Source: Excoecaria cochinchinensis
Lineage: Eukaryota > Streptophyta > Magnoliopsida > Malpighiales > Euphorbiaceae
Assembly: GCA_947683425.1 (NCBI GenBank)
Contig: CANTUQ010000035.1
Coordinates: forward strand, 3,519,001 to 3,583,000
DNA: 64,000 bases
Direction of reading: 5' to 3'
The notes beneath the pieces were generated by a model that saw nothing but the letters and a program-made list of their open reading frames with translations, made no database searches and had not been told where the DNA came from. Both the position numbers and the translations under genes were made by a program. Shown piece by piece: positions 31,451-43,714 of the stretch; the first letter of the stretch is position 1; each line of letters begins with the position of its first letter.

Positions 31451-32429
31451 TCATTTAAAACATTTAATCTCTCCACTAGGAGTTGGAGTGTTAGAGTTAC
31501 CTTTTGCACCTTTATTTGGAACTTGGGTAGCCCTTGTTTCTTTGGAACCTGAATCTGTCCCATAAGGTTTTGAACTCCTAAAATCCTTCTTATCCTCCCT
31601 TTTGGTCCATTTAGTTCCAAAACTATGGTTTGAGTTGTTACTGGTTCGGTTAAAGCCCCTACTCTTCCTTTGCTTCTTAATCTTCATTGCCATACTCAAC
31701 ATTTCCTCCATGGAATCATATCTATGAAGCTCAATGACATTAGCAATCTCCTTGTTCAACCCACCTAGAAACCGAGCCATGGTTACCTCTTCATCTTCCT
31801 CAATATTTGCTCTAACCATGTACATTTCCATATCCTTATGGTAGTCCTCAACCGATCTACCCCCTTGCACTAGACTATGCAATCTCTGATGTAACTCCCT
31901 AAAGTAGTGTGAAGGCACAAATCTTTTCCTCATGGGCTCCTTCATATCCTCCCAACTACTAATAAGACACCTATCCATCTTTCTTCTGCCCATGTTCAAT
32001 CGATCCCACCAAAACAAAGCATAATCCGTAAACTCCACAGCTACTATCTTCACTTTCTTCTCCTCAGAATATCTATTACAATCAAAGATCATTTTAACCT
32101 TCCTTTCCCATTCTAGGTACTCCTCAGCATTATTTCTACCTTTAAATTGGAGGAATTTTAAGCTTAATGTTACCTAAATTCCCATCCATTCTCCCACTAG
32201 TCTCTTCCTCATCTAAATCTTCTAGGTCAGCCCTTACATTTTCATCAATCCACCTACCCCTCCTTGCTGTTTTCCTAGATGTACTATTTGAACCCAATTC
32301 TAGCCTTTCCAATCTATCATTCATATTCCCCATCTCTCTCATGAATTTATCAAACGTACCATGCATAGCTTGAATGGAGAACACTACCTCCTCAAGAGTT
32401 GCTCCCTTTTTTTCCATTTCTTCAGTCAT
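31451..32429 (-). pseudogene. gag: Family-B gag (broken)
   Basis: It starts MTEEMEKKGATLEEVVFSIQ, with basic RKTARRGRWIDE and KLKIPP, where a 1-bp shift near 32150 breaks the frame. It resumes at MIFDCNRYSEEKKVKIVAVE, then DYALFWWDRLNMGRRK, MRKRFVPSHYFRELHQRLH and VEDYHKDMEMYMVRANIEED. It ends in IKCFK before the damaged knuckle. Capsid-like gag of ~330 residues, otherwise well kept. Confidence 0.85.
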
Positions 32430-34008
32430 GATTTAAAAATCTGCAAACAAATGTTAGATAATAGCCTCACACACTCCCTCATGTGTTTACGTTCAACGGA
32501 TGTCACTCCTCTCGTGTTTCACTTAAACGAGGCTTTTACCGTCTCAATGTACTCACACACTCTTGCTTTTTTCCACTCTAATTACAACTTTTAAATTGCA
32601 CTTCAGAATTCAATTCACAAACCAAGAATTTGAGTACGTTTTAGAAAGCAACGAAATAAGAAACTAACAATAAAAAGAAAGCTCAAAGCTAGAAAAGATG
32701 ACACTAAACAAAATGGAAGTGGTATACGGATAAGACTGACATACCACTTGATTATATCCAACTTAGAGTATTAGACAAGCAAAGATACTCTAACAATGTA
32801 AAAGGAACAAAAGCAAGCTTAAAACAAAGAAATAAGCAACTAGAATCAAGAAAAATGACAATTTAGATAAAATGTATGAATTTGGTTCACTACAAAGTAA
32901 ACCAAATATAGAATCTAGTTATTCTACCCAACAAAGCAAGAAATCAACAAAAAGACCTAATTAAACTAAATGAAGTAGGTTACAAGCTTGATTAATGTGT
33001 CAAATTGTGTGCAAAATGATAGGAAAATGATAGCAAAATGATAGCAAAATGGTGGTAAAATGATAGCAAATGGTGGCAAAATGGTATCAAAATGATGGCA
33101 AAATGGTAGAAAAATGATGGGAAAATGATACCTAAATGGTGTTAAAATGATAGCAAAATGGCACCAAAATGATACCAAAAATGGTTGGTAAATGATAGAA
33201 AAATGATATCCAAAATGGTAAGCAAATGATAGCAAAAATGAACCCTTATCCGAATTGGATTTATCTTGCAATACTAATCAAATGTGGATTAGGACTTTGA
33301 AAACCTATTCCCAAAACAAATAGTATTAATTTTTCCTACTACTTAAAGGATTCCTACTTGTGTTTGGAAAAGGATTAATTGCTGCCCTAATCTTTAAACA
33401 ATTAGGATTAACTTTCCCACCTATTAAAGGATTTGGATTTTCCCTTTTGCTATATATATATGCTCCACAATCAAATCCATACGCAATTTTTATTTACTCA
33501 CACAAATTCCTTCCTTATTTCTCTTCTTTTCTCTATTTCTTCTATGTTATTTTCTTTCACGTTTTTTTTCTTCTTTCTTTTTTTTATATGAAGGAAATAA
33601 AAACTAAAACTATAGACTACTAGGCGTCGTGTCCAAGCCCAAAGTGATCAAATTTCATATTTGATTTTTCTCAAAACGCAAAAACTTCAAAGCGAAAAAC
33701 AGAGGTCTGAATGTCATTTTTTAGGTTTGAAAAGGGCAGTTACGTACGGTAGCTCCCATATAACGATTATAAAGCTCGAAATTCCCTTTTAGACAATATC
33801 TTATAATAAAGAATCGGACACTAGTCAAAAGTTATGGCAGAAACAAGATTTTACGGCAAAAGGTAAGAAAAAGGTTAAATTTAACACACAAAAGCACACA
33901 AATCAGAACTTATTACTACTAATTCGGCATAAACATAAAGAATTCAAAGAAAAGAAAGCACAAACCTAACACTAAGATAAATAGCTAACCTAACACTCTG
34001 ATACCAAA
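32430..34008 (-). mobile_element. Family-B leader and primer site
   Basis: Long non-coding leader. It carries the ATGATAGCAAAATGG minisatellite (33000-33240), a plus-strand TATATATATATG with CT-rich tract (33450-33590), and a primer site at 33995-34006 (last 11 bases CTCTGATACCA). Confidence 0.78.
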
Positions 34009-34252
34009 TGATGCGAAACCCAATAGCTAACGAGTTACAAACCCACACATACAATTCGAATAGCAAAGCAAATCAGATAAACACCCTCCCTATTGAACCC
34101 CCAAAATAACTTGTGAATGGAAATGCAAATACTTGGGAAATAAGAACCTGAAAAATGCCACAATCAAATAATTGATAAGTTAATCAAATTCTTCATGCAA
34201 TAGAAAAGAAAGCAATCCACTCTCAATCTAAGCAAAGAAATTCGGCAATGCC
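34009..34252 (-). mobile_element. Family-B LTR, cut by a family-C element
   Basis: TGATGCGAAACCCAATAGC through TTCGGCAATGCC, the first 244 bp of the 5' LTR. A C LTR then begins. The host target site would be ATGCC (34248-34252); its partner lies outside the window. Confidence 0.82.
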
Positions 34253-36281
34253 TGATGCGGAATCCCAGCCTATATGCAAACTAGAACGCCAACATACCAT
34301 GAATATTGATCATAAACAAGTGAATAAACCCCCAATTTAAAGAACCCCCAAACAAGTTTGAATGGAAACTCTTATAATATATTGATTTAGAAAATAAGAA
34401 GAACAAGAATCAAGCATACATTAAACATGCAAATTGCCTAAGTCTAATTCTTCATACAATAGCAAGAATCAATAAAAAATTAACTCTCACAAATTCAATC
34501 AATGAAAATTCATTAATCATAAATATGAAAAATGTAAAGTATAAATGAAAAAGTTCAGCCCTTTATATATGCTAGGCAGCCACCCCTCCCTAGAGGAGTT
34601 ATAATCAAACAATAACTCTATGAGATAATTAATAAAATAAATAACAAAGATAATTCCTAACCTTTACCTACATGTATTTGGCCATAATATGGACTAAGTG
34701 TATGAATAAATAAAGATAAATACAGTCTGAAAATAATCCTAAAAGGTAGTAACAAATAGGCATAATTATCCTAAGAAAGAAGAAATGAATGTAAACTTAA
34801 ACTTGGCTAAAAGTGAATTTCGGCCAGCCCCTAAAAGATAAGGTCAATCTATTATTTCTCCCTCAAACTTTACTTAATAATATCCCAAAATAATAAGTAT
34901 TTATCAAAGAAAACCCATTCCTAAAATTTAGGACCCTAAGTTCACTAATGTAGGCCCAATCCTAAATCTGACCCAAGTCCATTAAAATTCAATTCTCCCA
35001 TGTAAAATTCGGCCCCCTCATGTTCTCTAAGGCTCAAATAGTTATTTTGGCCCAACTCTTTAGAAGAGATAAGCCCAACTTTAGCCTACCCACTTAAACT
35101 ACCCAAAATAGTCAAATAAGCCCAAAATAAAACAAACCTATTCTAATCAAGCCCAATTCATTTTCCTAGGTTCTAGGCTGCCCAAATATACTTAATTACA
35201 TGTTAAATAAAGAATAGAAACTAAATAAAGTGGCTTGGAGGCCCATTGCACCATTTGGCCTAAACTTGTGTTCATAGTCAAAAGATCATTTGAAGATGCC
35301 TAGTGGTCCAATAACAAGAGGACGTGCTCAGAAGCTAAAGATGGCTATGTCATCTTTTGTTCAAGACTTTGTCACTCAAGAAATTCATGAAGAGGCTATT
35401 GAGAAATGCTATGGAGAGCTTGAAGGCCAAAGCAAAGTACTTAGCCTTTTGGAAGCAAGAGAAGGAATTGGGCCAATTTAAGCCATCAAGGTCTTATACA
35501 ACTTTAGGCTTTTAATTATACATGTCATGTGCTTCATTTAAAAGTCACATGACTCATTTAAGTTGGGATTTAATGGGCTAGGAGTGATGGGCTTGTAGAT
35601 TGGGTTTAATTTAATTATTTTGGGTTTTAATTAGTCTTTCTTTTGGGCTTTCATATTCGGCCTATAAGATTTAATTTTAAGTGAGTTTATTTTCTTTAAT
35701 TTGGGCTTAATTTATCTTGTAAAGCCCATGGAGAATTCGGCCTATGTGTGTTTAAGGCTTTATTAGGGTTTATTTTTAGGTTTTAAGGGTAATTAGGGTT
35801 AGCCACCATATATATAGGTTAATATGAGTTGTAAACTTCAGATTTTGATGAATTAAACATTTTGCGATTGTTCTCTTATTGGCTTGGCCGAATTTCATAG
35901 AGAGATTAGTGAGGATTGCTTGCTCATCTTTTCTATTGCATGAAGAATTTGATTACATATCAATTGTCTTGATTATGGCGTTTTCATCTTCTTCATTTTT
36001 CCCGATTATTTGCGTTTTCAATCACAGGTTGATTGGGGGTTCAATAGGGAGGAATTTTATCTCTTTGTTTCTTTGCTAACCATATTGTATGTGTGGGTTT
36101 GTAGCTTATTAGCTATTGGGTTCCACATCACTCTTCTTGAACTTGCATCTTCTTTATATAAGGTCTCATGAATGCTTATAGGACTTCTTTAAGCTTCTTT
36201 GACCTTGCTCTTGTGATTGGTCCTTGCGGAAGTGCTAGTTCATCTGTCTTATTGCCATTATGCTTGGTTGTGCTCATATCA
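34253..36281 (-). mobile_element. Family-C LTR (3' LTR of the large C host)
   Basis: TGATGCGGAATCCCAGCC to TTGTGCTCATATCA, with a family-B' LTR replacing about 17 bp between 35279 and 36130. Purine tract (minus) at 36282-36295. The pol tail is encoded at its right end. Confidence 0.85.
35279..36130 (+). mobile_element. Family-B' LTR, 5'-truncated
   Basis: It starts inside the LTR-encoded tail (GATCATTTGAAGATGCC) and ends TTGGGTTCCACATCA. The open tail frame MPSGPITRGRAQKLKMAMS... runs to EAREGIGPI at about 35481. Truncation and loss of ~17 bp of the target mean there is no TSD. Confidence 0.8.
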
Positions 36282-37338
36282 TCCCCTCCCCCTTCGAAAG
36301 GATTCGTCCTCGAATCTGAATCACAGTCAAATGGAGATAAGTCAGAAACATTAAAAGTTGCACTTACACCATACTCATTTGGCAAATCAATCTTGTATGC
36401 ATTGTCATTGATTCGTTCCAGCACTTGAAATGGTCCATCTCCTCTTGCATCAAGTTTAGACTTCGTTTGGTTAGAAAACTTCTCTTTACGCATATGGATC
36501 CAAACCCAATCTCCTGGTTCGAATATCACTTTCTACGGCCCTTATTAGCCTGCTTTGCATACATCTTGTTCTTCATCTCAATGTGCTCACGTGCTTTCTT
36601 ATGTATTGTCTTAACCAAATCAGCCTTAGACTTTCCATCTAAATTAGAAAGTTCATTCAAAGGTAAAGGCATCAAATCCAACGCAGTCAATGGATTAAAA
36701 CCATACACAATTTCAAAAGGTGAAAACCCTTTGGAAATGAATTGCACGATTATAAGCAAACTCAACAAATGGCAAACATTCTTCCCAAGTTTTAAGATTC
36801 TTAACAATTATAGCACGCAACATAGTTCCTAAAGTTCTATTAACAACCTCAGTTTGGCCATCAGTTTGTGGATGACAAGTAGTAGAAAACACAAGTTTAG
36901 TACCAAGTTTACCCCACAAAACATGCCAAAAATGACTTAGGAACTTAGAATCTCTATCAGAGACAATAGTTCTAGGTATACCATGCAATCAAACTACTTC
37001 CCTGAAAAACAAATCAGCTATGTTTGTTGCATCATCAGTTTTATGACAAGCAATGAAATGCGCCATTTTACTAAATCGGTCCACTACAACAAACACACTA
37101 TCCCTTCCCCTTTTTGTCCTAGGTAAACCTACAATGAAGTCCCTAGAAATGTCAATCCAAGGTTCAGTAGGAATAGGCAAAGGAGTATACAAACCTTGAT
37201 TTAAAGACTTAGACTTAGCCTGTTTACATGTGAAACATGGAGCACACACTTTTTCAACATACTTTCGCATACTAGGCCAATAAAAATTTTAATTAAGCAT
37301 ATCTAAAGTCTTTTGCACACCAAAGTGTCCCATCAATC
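36176..37338 (-). pseudogene. pol: Family-C integrase (host element, part 1)
   Basis: In order on the minus strand: zinc-binding remnant (CAPCFTCKQAKSKSLNQG), catalytic core with DISRDFIVGLPRTKRG, FVVVDRFSKMAHFIACH, IVSDRDSKF and HPQTDGQTEVVNRTLG (the DDE acidic residues are visible), VYGFNPLTALDLMPLPLNEL, then GDGPFQVLERINDNAYKI and FNVSDLSPF. Frameshifts lie at about 36988, 36740 and 36529. The tail MSTTKHNGNKTDELALPQGP lies in the LTR and ends at 36176. A complete B element interrupts the upstream side at 37339. Confidence 0.87.
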
Positions 37339-38187
37339 TGATGCGGAACCCAATAGCTAATGAGCTACAAACCCACACACACGATTCGAATAGCAAAGCA
37401 AAATCAGATAAACACCCTCCCTATTGAACCCCCAAACAACTTGTGAATGAAAATGCAAATAATCGGGAATTAAAGAACCTGAAAAATGCCACAATCAAAC
37501 AATTGATAAGTTAATCAAATTCTTCATGCAATAGAAAAGAAAGCAATTCACTCTCAATCTAAGCAAGATAATTTTGGCTATGCCAAAGAATATTATTCAA
37601 AAATTTGAAATTCTTAACATAACATATTCTATTTATAGGGTGGCTAACCCTAGCTAGCAAATAACCTAAAGAAAACCCTAATAAGGCCTTTTACTAAGGT
37701 AAGCCGAATTGTCCATGGGCTTAAGCTATCAAATAAGCCCATTTACAAAGATTAAACATAACTTAAAACAAACCCATTAAGTTTTAAAAGAGTTGGCCGA
37801 ATTTCTTAAGCCCAATATAAAAGACTAACAAAAATAAACCCAATTTAAAAAGCCCAAAACGTGTAGCCCATCTTAACAACTTAAATGAGTCATGTGACCT
37901 TTTAAATGAAGCACATGACTTGTACAATTAAAGCCCAAAGTTGTATAAACCAAAAAATGACTCAAGTTGGCCTAATTTCATTAGAAGCTTCCAAAAGGAT
38001 AAGTACTTTGTGAAAGCCTCCTTGAAGCTCTCTTTGACACTTTTCAAAGGCATCTTCTTGTAGTTCTTGAGTAACAAAGCCTTGCACATAGGCTGTCATA
38101 GCCATTTTCAGCTTCTTAGCTCGCCCTCTTGTGATTGGACCACTTGGCATCTTCAATGGGTCTTTATTGGTTGGCTGGTCCGTATCA
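37339..38187 (-). mobile_element. B6 3' LTR
   Basis: 849 bp, TGATGCGGAACCCAATAGC to GGTCCGTATCA. Encodes the pol tail down to 37962. TATA-like CTATTTATAGGG near 37630 next to GGCTAACCCTAG. Confidence 0.9.
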
Positions 38188-39170
38188 TTTCCTCCCTCCT
38201 CAAAAAGATTTGTCCTCAAATCTAAATCCACATCAAAAGGAGGAAGGTCAGAAACATTAAATGTAGCTAAAACACCATACTCACCTGGTAAGTCTATTTT
38301 ATATGCATTATCGTTGATGCACTCCAAGACTTGGTAAGGACCATCACCACGTGCATCCAGCTTGCCCTTCCTTTGGTTTGGGAACCTTTCCTTTCTGAAA
38401 TGCACCCAAACCCAATCTCCAGGGGTGAACACCACTTGTTTCCTTCCCCTATTCGCCTTTTCAGCATATTGCCTGTTTTTCTTCTCAATGCTTGCCCGTG
38501 CTTTCTCATGCAATGATTTCACCAATTCTGCCTTCCTACTACCATCCAAACTCGAAAGCTCATGTAAAGGTAAAGGACAAAGATCAAGCACAGTTAGTGG
38601 GTTAAAACCATAAACAAGCTCAAATGGTGAAAAACCAGTGGAAGAATGAATACTCCGATTATAAGCAAATTCAATAAAAGGCAAACAATCTTCCCAAGTT
38701 TTAAGATTCTTACCCACAATAGCACGTAATAAAGTCCCCAAAGTCCTATTCACAACTTCTATTTATCCATCAGTTTGAGGATGACAAGTAGTAGAAAACA
38801 ACAACTTTGTTCCTAACTTACCCCATAACACAAAGCAAAAATGTGAAAGGAACTTTGTATCCCTATCTGACACTATGGTGTGTGGAATACCATGCAAACG
38901 GACAACTTCCTTAAAGAATAGATTAGCAACATGAACAACATCATCACATTTATGACACGCAATAAAATGAGCCATTTTACTAAATCTATCTACCACAACA
39001 AAGATACTATCCCTACCACGTTTTGTCCTAGGCAAACCAAGCACAAAATCCATGAAAATATCAGTCCAAGGAGAGCTAGGTATGGGTAAAGGCATATACA
39101 ATCCATGAGACATAGATTTAGACTTAGCTTGTTTACATGCAACACATGCATTACACAACTTCCCTTTCAT
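37962..39170 (-). pseudogene. pol: B6 integrase with LTR-encoded tail
   Basis: CVACKQAKSKSMSHGLYMPL, WTDIFMDFVLGLPRTKRG, FVVVDRFSKMAHFIACHKC, TIVSDRDTKF, HPQTDG then TAA near 38763 where Gln is usual, NRTLGTLLRAIVGKN, FNPLTVLDLCPLPLHELSS, GDGPYQVLECINDNAYKI, FNVSDLPPFD. It continues into the LTR with DPLKMPSGPITRGRAKKLKM and stops at 37962. The two Asp and the Glu of the DDE core are present. The zinc-binding domain is lost with the RNase H deletion. Confidence 0.88.
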
Positions 39171-40183
39171 ACTCTCAAAAGCTTTTTGCTATGCTTCTCC
39201 CCACTTAAACCCAACTTCTTTTTTGATTATTTCTGTAAGTAGTGCAGCAACAGAAGAGAAATCCTGCACAAAACTCACTAAGCCATGAAAGCTCCTCACA
39301 TCCAAAATGGACTTATTTGTGGGCCAATCTCTAATTGCCTTAACTTTCTCTTCATCTACTTCAATACCCTGTGCACTCACCACAAAACTAAGAAAAACAA
39401 GTCTATTTATACAAAATGTGCACTTCTTAAGTTTAGCATACAACTTTTCATACCTCAAAGTTTGCAAAACTAGCTTAACATGCTCAATATGTTCCTCAAA
39501 AGACTTGCTGTAAATGAGTATATCATCAAAATAAACAACAACAAACTTTCCTAAATATGCACACAATACATGGTTCATAAGTCTCATAAATGTGCTAGGG
39601 GCATTAGATAGCCCAAAAGGCATGACTAACCACTCATACAAATCACATTTAGTTTTGAAAGCTATTTTCCATTCATCACTAGGTTTCATTCTTATTTGAT
39701 GATATCCACTCATTAAATCTATCTTAGTAAAATACACAGCACCACGCAATTCATCTAACATATCAACATATCATCAAGCCTAGGAATATGATGTCTATAC
39801 TTTACAGTGATTTTGTTGACCGCACGACAATCAACACACATCCTCCAAGTTCCATCCTTCTTAGGCACCAATAAAATGGGTACTGCGCAAGGACTCATAC
39901 TCTCCCTAACCAAACCCTTCTCCATGAGTTCTTCCACTTGCCTTTGCATTTCATTAGTTTCCTTAGGATTGCTTCTATAGGCCGGTCGGTTAGGAATGGT
40001 TGATCTAGGTATGAAATCAACCTGATGTTCTATCCCTCTCAAAGGTGGTAATCCATCTGGTAGCTCTTCAGGAAAGACATCTGAATATTCCTGCAACAAA
40101 GACACAAAGCTAGAAGGCAAAGATTCATGGTCAATGTTAGTGTCAAAAAACAAAATCTCTTTGTAAGTTACAAGGATTAATGG
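39171..40183 (-). pseudogene. pol: B6 reverse transcriptase (RNase H deleted)
   Basis: RT palm motifs are present (VPKKDGTWRMCVDCRAVNKI, IDLMSGYHQIRMKPSD, VMPFGLSNAPSTFMRLMN, YFDDILIYSKS) and a thumb. An 8-bp tandem duplication (ACATATCA) near 39765 shifts the frame in front of MLDELRGAVY. After FKWGEA comes a TAG at 39189-39191, then only about ten codons (ending MKGKLCNA) before integrase-type CVACKQAKS. All of RNase H is missing. The TAG is identical in position to 27557. Confidence 0.88.
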
Positions 40184-41035
40184 CTACCCTATTGCTAAAG
40201 CACTCTTAACCTCTCTTGCCCTGACATAAAAATTCTGTTTTTGCCTCCCACCTTTCTTATTTTCACTCACCAATGGGCCATTTATTTGTTTTGTTTCTTT
40301 TCTGGCCTCTTTTTCCCTCTTAATTTCACTCCCCTCTTCTCTCTTGGCCGAAGCCTCTCTCTCCCTCTCAACTAATTTCTTTTGATCTTCAAACACTTCT
40401 TGAGGTGATAATGGTGCCAATGTAACCTTTGTACCTTCATAAGAAAATGAGTAACGGTTATTGTATCCATTATGCAAAACATGTCTATCAAATTGTCGTA
40501 GCCTTCCCAGAAGTAAGTGGCCTGCCTGCATAGGTACTATCACAAATAACCTCATCCTTATACCTCCCAATAGAAAATGGCACTCTTACTTGCCGTGTTA
40601 CCTTGACCTCTCCACTGTCATTCAACCATTGTAATTTATAAGGTCCAGGATGCTTTTCAAATACCAAATTCAGCTTATCAACCATATTCACACTAGCTAC
40701 ATTGGTGCAACTACCTCCATCAACAATAAATGTGCATACCCTTCCATTAATTAAACGCTTAGTGTGAAATATGTTTTCTCTTTGTTCTAGGCTCTCTTCC
40801 TTAATATTCAAGTTCAAAGCTCGCCTAGCCACTAAAGATTTCCCACTTTTAGCAACCAATAACTCTCCCTCACAATCACAATCACTACAATCTTCCAAAG
40901 GTGGCATCTCATCTTCACTATGGTCTGATTCAGAAACAATTTCCCCATCACCCCTAGCTATTATCACCCTTTTATTAGGACAATCACGTGCCATATGCCC
41001 CTTCCCCAAGCATTTAAAGCATTTAATCTATCTAC
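40184..41035 (-). pseudogene. pol: B6 protease and linker
   Basis: Zinc-knuckle end GKGHMARDCPNKRVIIARGD, acidic EMPPLEDCSDCD, protease signature IVDGGSCTNVASVN, HPGPYKLQWLNDSGEVKV, then a frameshift near 40530 and LRQFDRHVLHNGYNNRYSFS with a Lys/Glu-rich linker. A TAG at 40184 replaces Gln before the RT. The DGG motif is shared by all protease copies here, so it is a lineage trait. Confidence 0.82.
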
Positions 41036-41986
41036 TAGGAGTTGGAGTATTAGGGTTACCTTTTACAATCTTGGATGGTGATTGGACAGTCCTTGCATCT
41101 TTGGAACCCGAATTTGCCCCATAAGGTTTGGATCCTCTAAGTCTTTTCTATCCTCCCCTTTGGTCCATCTGGATCCCAAATTATCCCTTGAGTTGTTGCT
41201 GGTTCGGTTGAAGCTCCTACTCTTCTTCTGTTTTTCAATCTTCATTGCCATACTCAACATTTCCTCCATGGAATCATATCTATGAAGCTCAATGACATCA
41301 GTAATCTCTTTATTCAATCCACCTAAAAACCGAGCCATGGTTACCTCTTCATCTTCCTCAATGTTAGCTCTAACCATGCACATTTCCATTTCCTTATGGT
41401 AGTCCTCTACTAACCTACCCCCTTGCACTAACCTATGTAACCTCTGATGTAGCTCCCTAAAGTAGTGTGAAGGTACAAATCTTTTCCTCATGGCCTCCTT
41501 CATATCTTCCCAATTACGAATAGGACGTCTACCGACTTTCCTTCTACTCATGTTCAATTGATCCTACCAAAATAGTGCATAATCCGTAAACTCCACAGCT
41601 CCTATATTCACTTTCTTCTCCTCAGAATACCTATTGCAATCAAAAATCATTTCAACCTTCCTTTTCCATTCTAGGTACTCTTCAGCATTATTTCTACCTT
41701 TAAAAGGTGGAATCTTAAGCTTAATGTTACCTAAATTCCCATCCAATTTCCCACTAGTCTCTTCTTCATCTAAATCTCCTAAGTCAGCCCTTTCGTTTTC
41801 ATCAGTCCATCTGCCTCTCCTTGATGTTCTCCTAGATGTACTATTTGAACCCAATTCTAGCCTTTCTATTCTATCATTCATATTCCCCATATCTCTCATG
41901 AATTTTTCAAACGTACCATGCATAGCTTGAATGGAGAACACTACCTCGTCGAGAGTTGCTCCCTTTTTACCCGATTCTTCAGTCAT
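41036..41986 (-). pseudogene. gag: B6 gag (one stop, one frameshift)
   Basis: It starts MTEESGKKGATLDEVVFSIQ at 41986. Capsid-like KLKIPPFKGRNNAEEYLEW and FTDYALFW are followed by TAG at 41564-41566 (Trp elsewhere). It stays in frame through NMSRRKVGRRPIRNWEDM, KRFVPSHYFRELHQRLH, MARFLGGLNKEITDVIEL. A 1-bp loss near 41140 shifts the end (DRKDLEDPNL). The CX2CX4HX4C knuckle begins at the boundary with protease. Confidence 0.88.
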
Positions 41987-43714
41987 GATTGAAAAATCTG
42001 CAAAAAGATGTCAGATAATAACCTCACACACTCCCTCACGTGTTTGCACTCAAAGGATATCACTCCTCTCGTGTTTCACTCAAACAAGGCTTTTACCCTC
42101 TTAATGTACTCACACACTCTTGCCTTTTACCATTCTAATTGCAACTTTAAAATTGTACTTTAGAATTCAATTCACAAACCAAGAATTTGAGTACGCTTTA
42201 GAAAGCAAAGAAATAAGCAACTAACAAAAAAAGAAAGTTCAAAGCTAGAAAAGAAGACTCTAGACACAATGAAGGTGGTACACGGACAAGACATGGTATA
42301 CCACTTGATTATATCCAAATTAGAGTATTAGAACAAGCAAAGATACTCTAACAGTGTAAAGGAACAAAAGCAAGCTCAAAACAAGGAAATAAGCAACAAG
42401 AATTAAGAAAAATGACAATCTGGAAAAAATGTATGAATTTGATTCACTACAAAGTAAACCAAATATAGAACCTAGTTATTCTACCCAACAAAGCAAGAAA
42501 ATGACAAAGAAACCTAATTATACTCAGTAAGACAGAATGCACTCAATACAATTCAATTTAAAGCCAAAATGACGAATAGGCCAAATGGTGTATCAAGCTC
42601 TAATTAATGTGTCAAGTTGTGTGCAAAATGATGGCAAAATGGTAAAAAAAATGATGGCAAAAAGATATCGAAATGATGGCAAAATGGTAGAAAAATGATA
42701 GTAAAATGACAGCAAAATGGTACCAAAATGTTACCAAAAATGGATAGCAAATGATAGGAAAATGTTACCAAAAATGGATAGCAAATGATAGGAAAATGTT
42801 ACCAAAAATGGATAACAAATGATAGGAAAATGATATCCAAAATGATAAGCAAATGGTAGCACAAATGAATCCTTATCCGAATTGGATAATAATAATCAAA
42901 GGTGGTTTAGGATTAAGTTTTCCTATTCCCAAAACATATAGGATTAAATTTTCCTATTACTTAAAGGATTCCTATCTCTATTTAGAAAAGGATTAATTGC
43001 TGCTCCTAATCCTCAAGCACTTAGGATTAAGTTTTCCCACCTATTAATGGATTTGGATTTTTCCTTTTCCTATAAATATACTCCCTTGGCCGAATTGCTC
43101 CCTATCCCTTTCTCCTTCTATATTCTTTCTTTCACGTTTTTTTTCCTTCTTTCTTTTCTTTTTTTTTTAATACTAAGAAAATACCAACTAGACTACAAAC
43201 TACCAAACGTCTCAAGCCCAATGTGATCAGAATCCGAATTTGTTATCTAAAGCCTCTTTTCAAAATGCAAAAACTTCAAAGTGAAAAACGGAGGCTTAAA
43301 CGTCATTTTTGAGGACGGAAAAAGGTAGTTACATAGGACAAAGCCATGTACTGATTGTAGGGCTCGAAATTCCCTTTCCAGAAACATATTATAATAGCAA
43401 ATCAGACACCCGAGTCAAAAGTTATGTCCTTTCGAAAATTTCTATTTTTTTTTTTAAAACAGCAAACTAATCTCTTCTACTAGGATTCGAATTCAAGCTA
43501 AGGATGTTCAATATTTCGGTTCAAGGCTATTTCGTGAATTCAAGGTAAAGGTAAGAAAAGAAAAGGCTAATTTAAACACACAAAGAAACACAATTAACTA
43601 AGAAACTTAATGCAACCTAATTTGGCATAAACAACTAGAATTCAAAGAAAAAGAAAACGCAAAACTAACACTAAGATAAATAGGAATTTACCCTAACCAG
43701 GCTCTGATACCAAA
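41987..43714 (-). mobile_element. B6 leader and primer site
   Basis: Non-coding, 1.7 kb. Minisatellite of ATGATAGGAAAATG / TACCAAAAATGGATAGCAA at 42620-42860, TATAAATA with CT tract on the plus strand near 43075-43165, primer site GCTCTGATACCA at 43701-43712. Confidence 0.83.

Noticed and set aside
30618..31565. Ser/Leu-rich plus-strand frames
   Set aside because: Antisense shadows of the family-B protease and linker, with no homology of their own.
36168..36832. Plus-strand open frames opposite integrase
   Set aside because: They are antisense to family-C integrase; codon patterns and motifs are on the minus strand.
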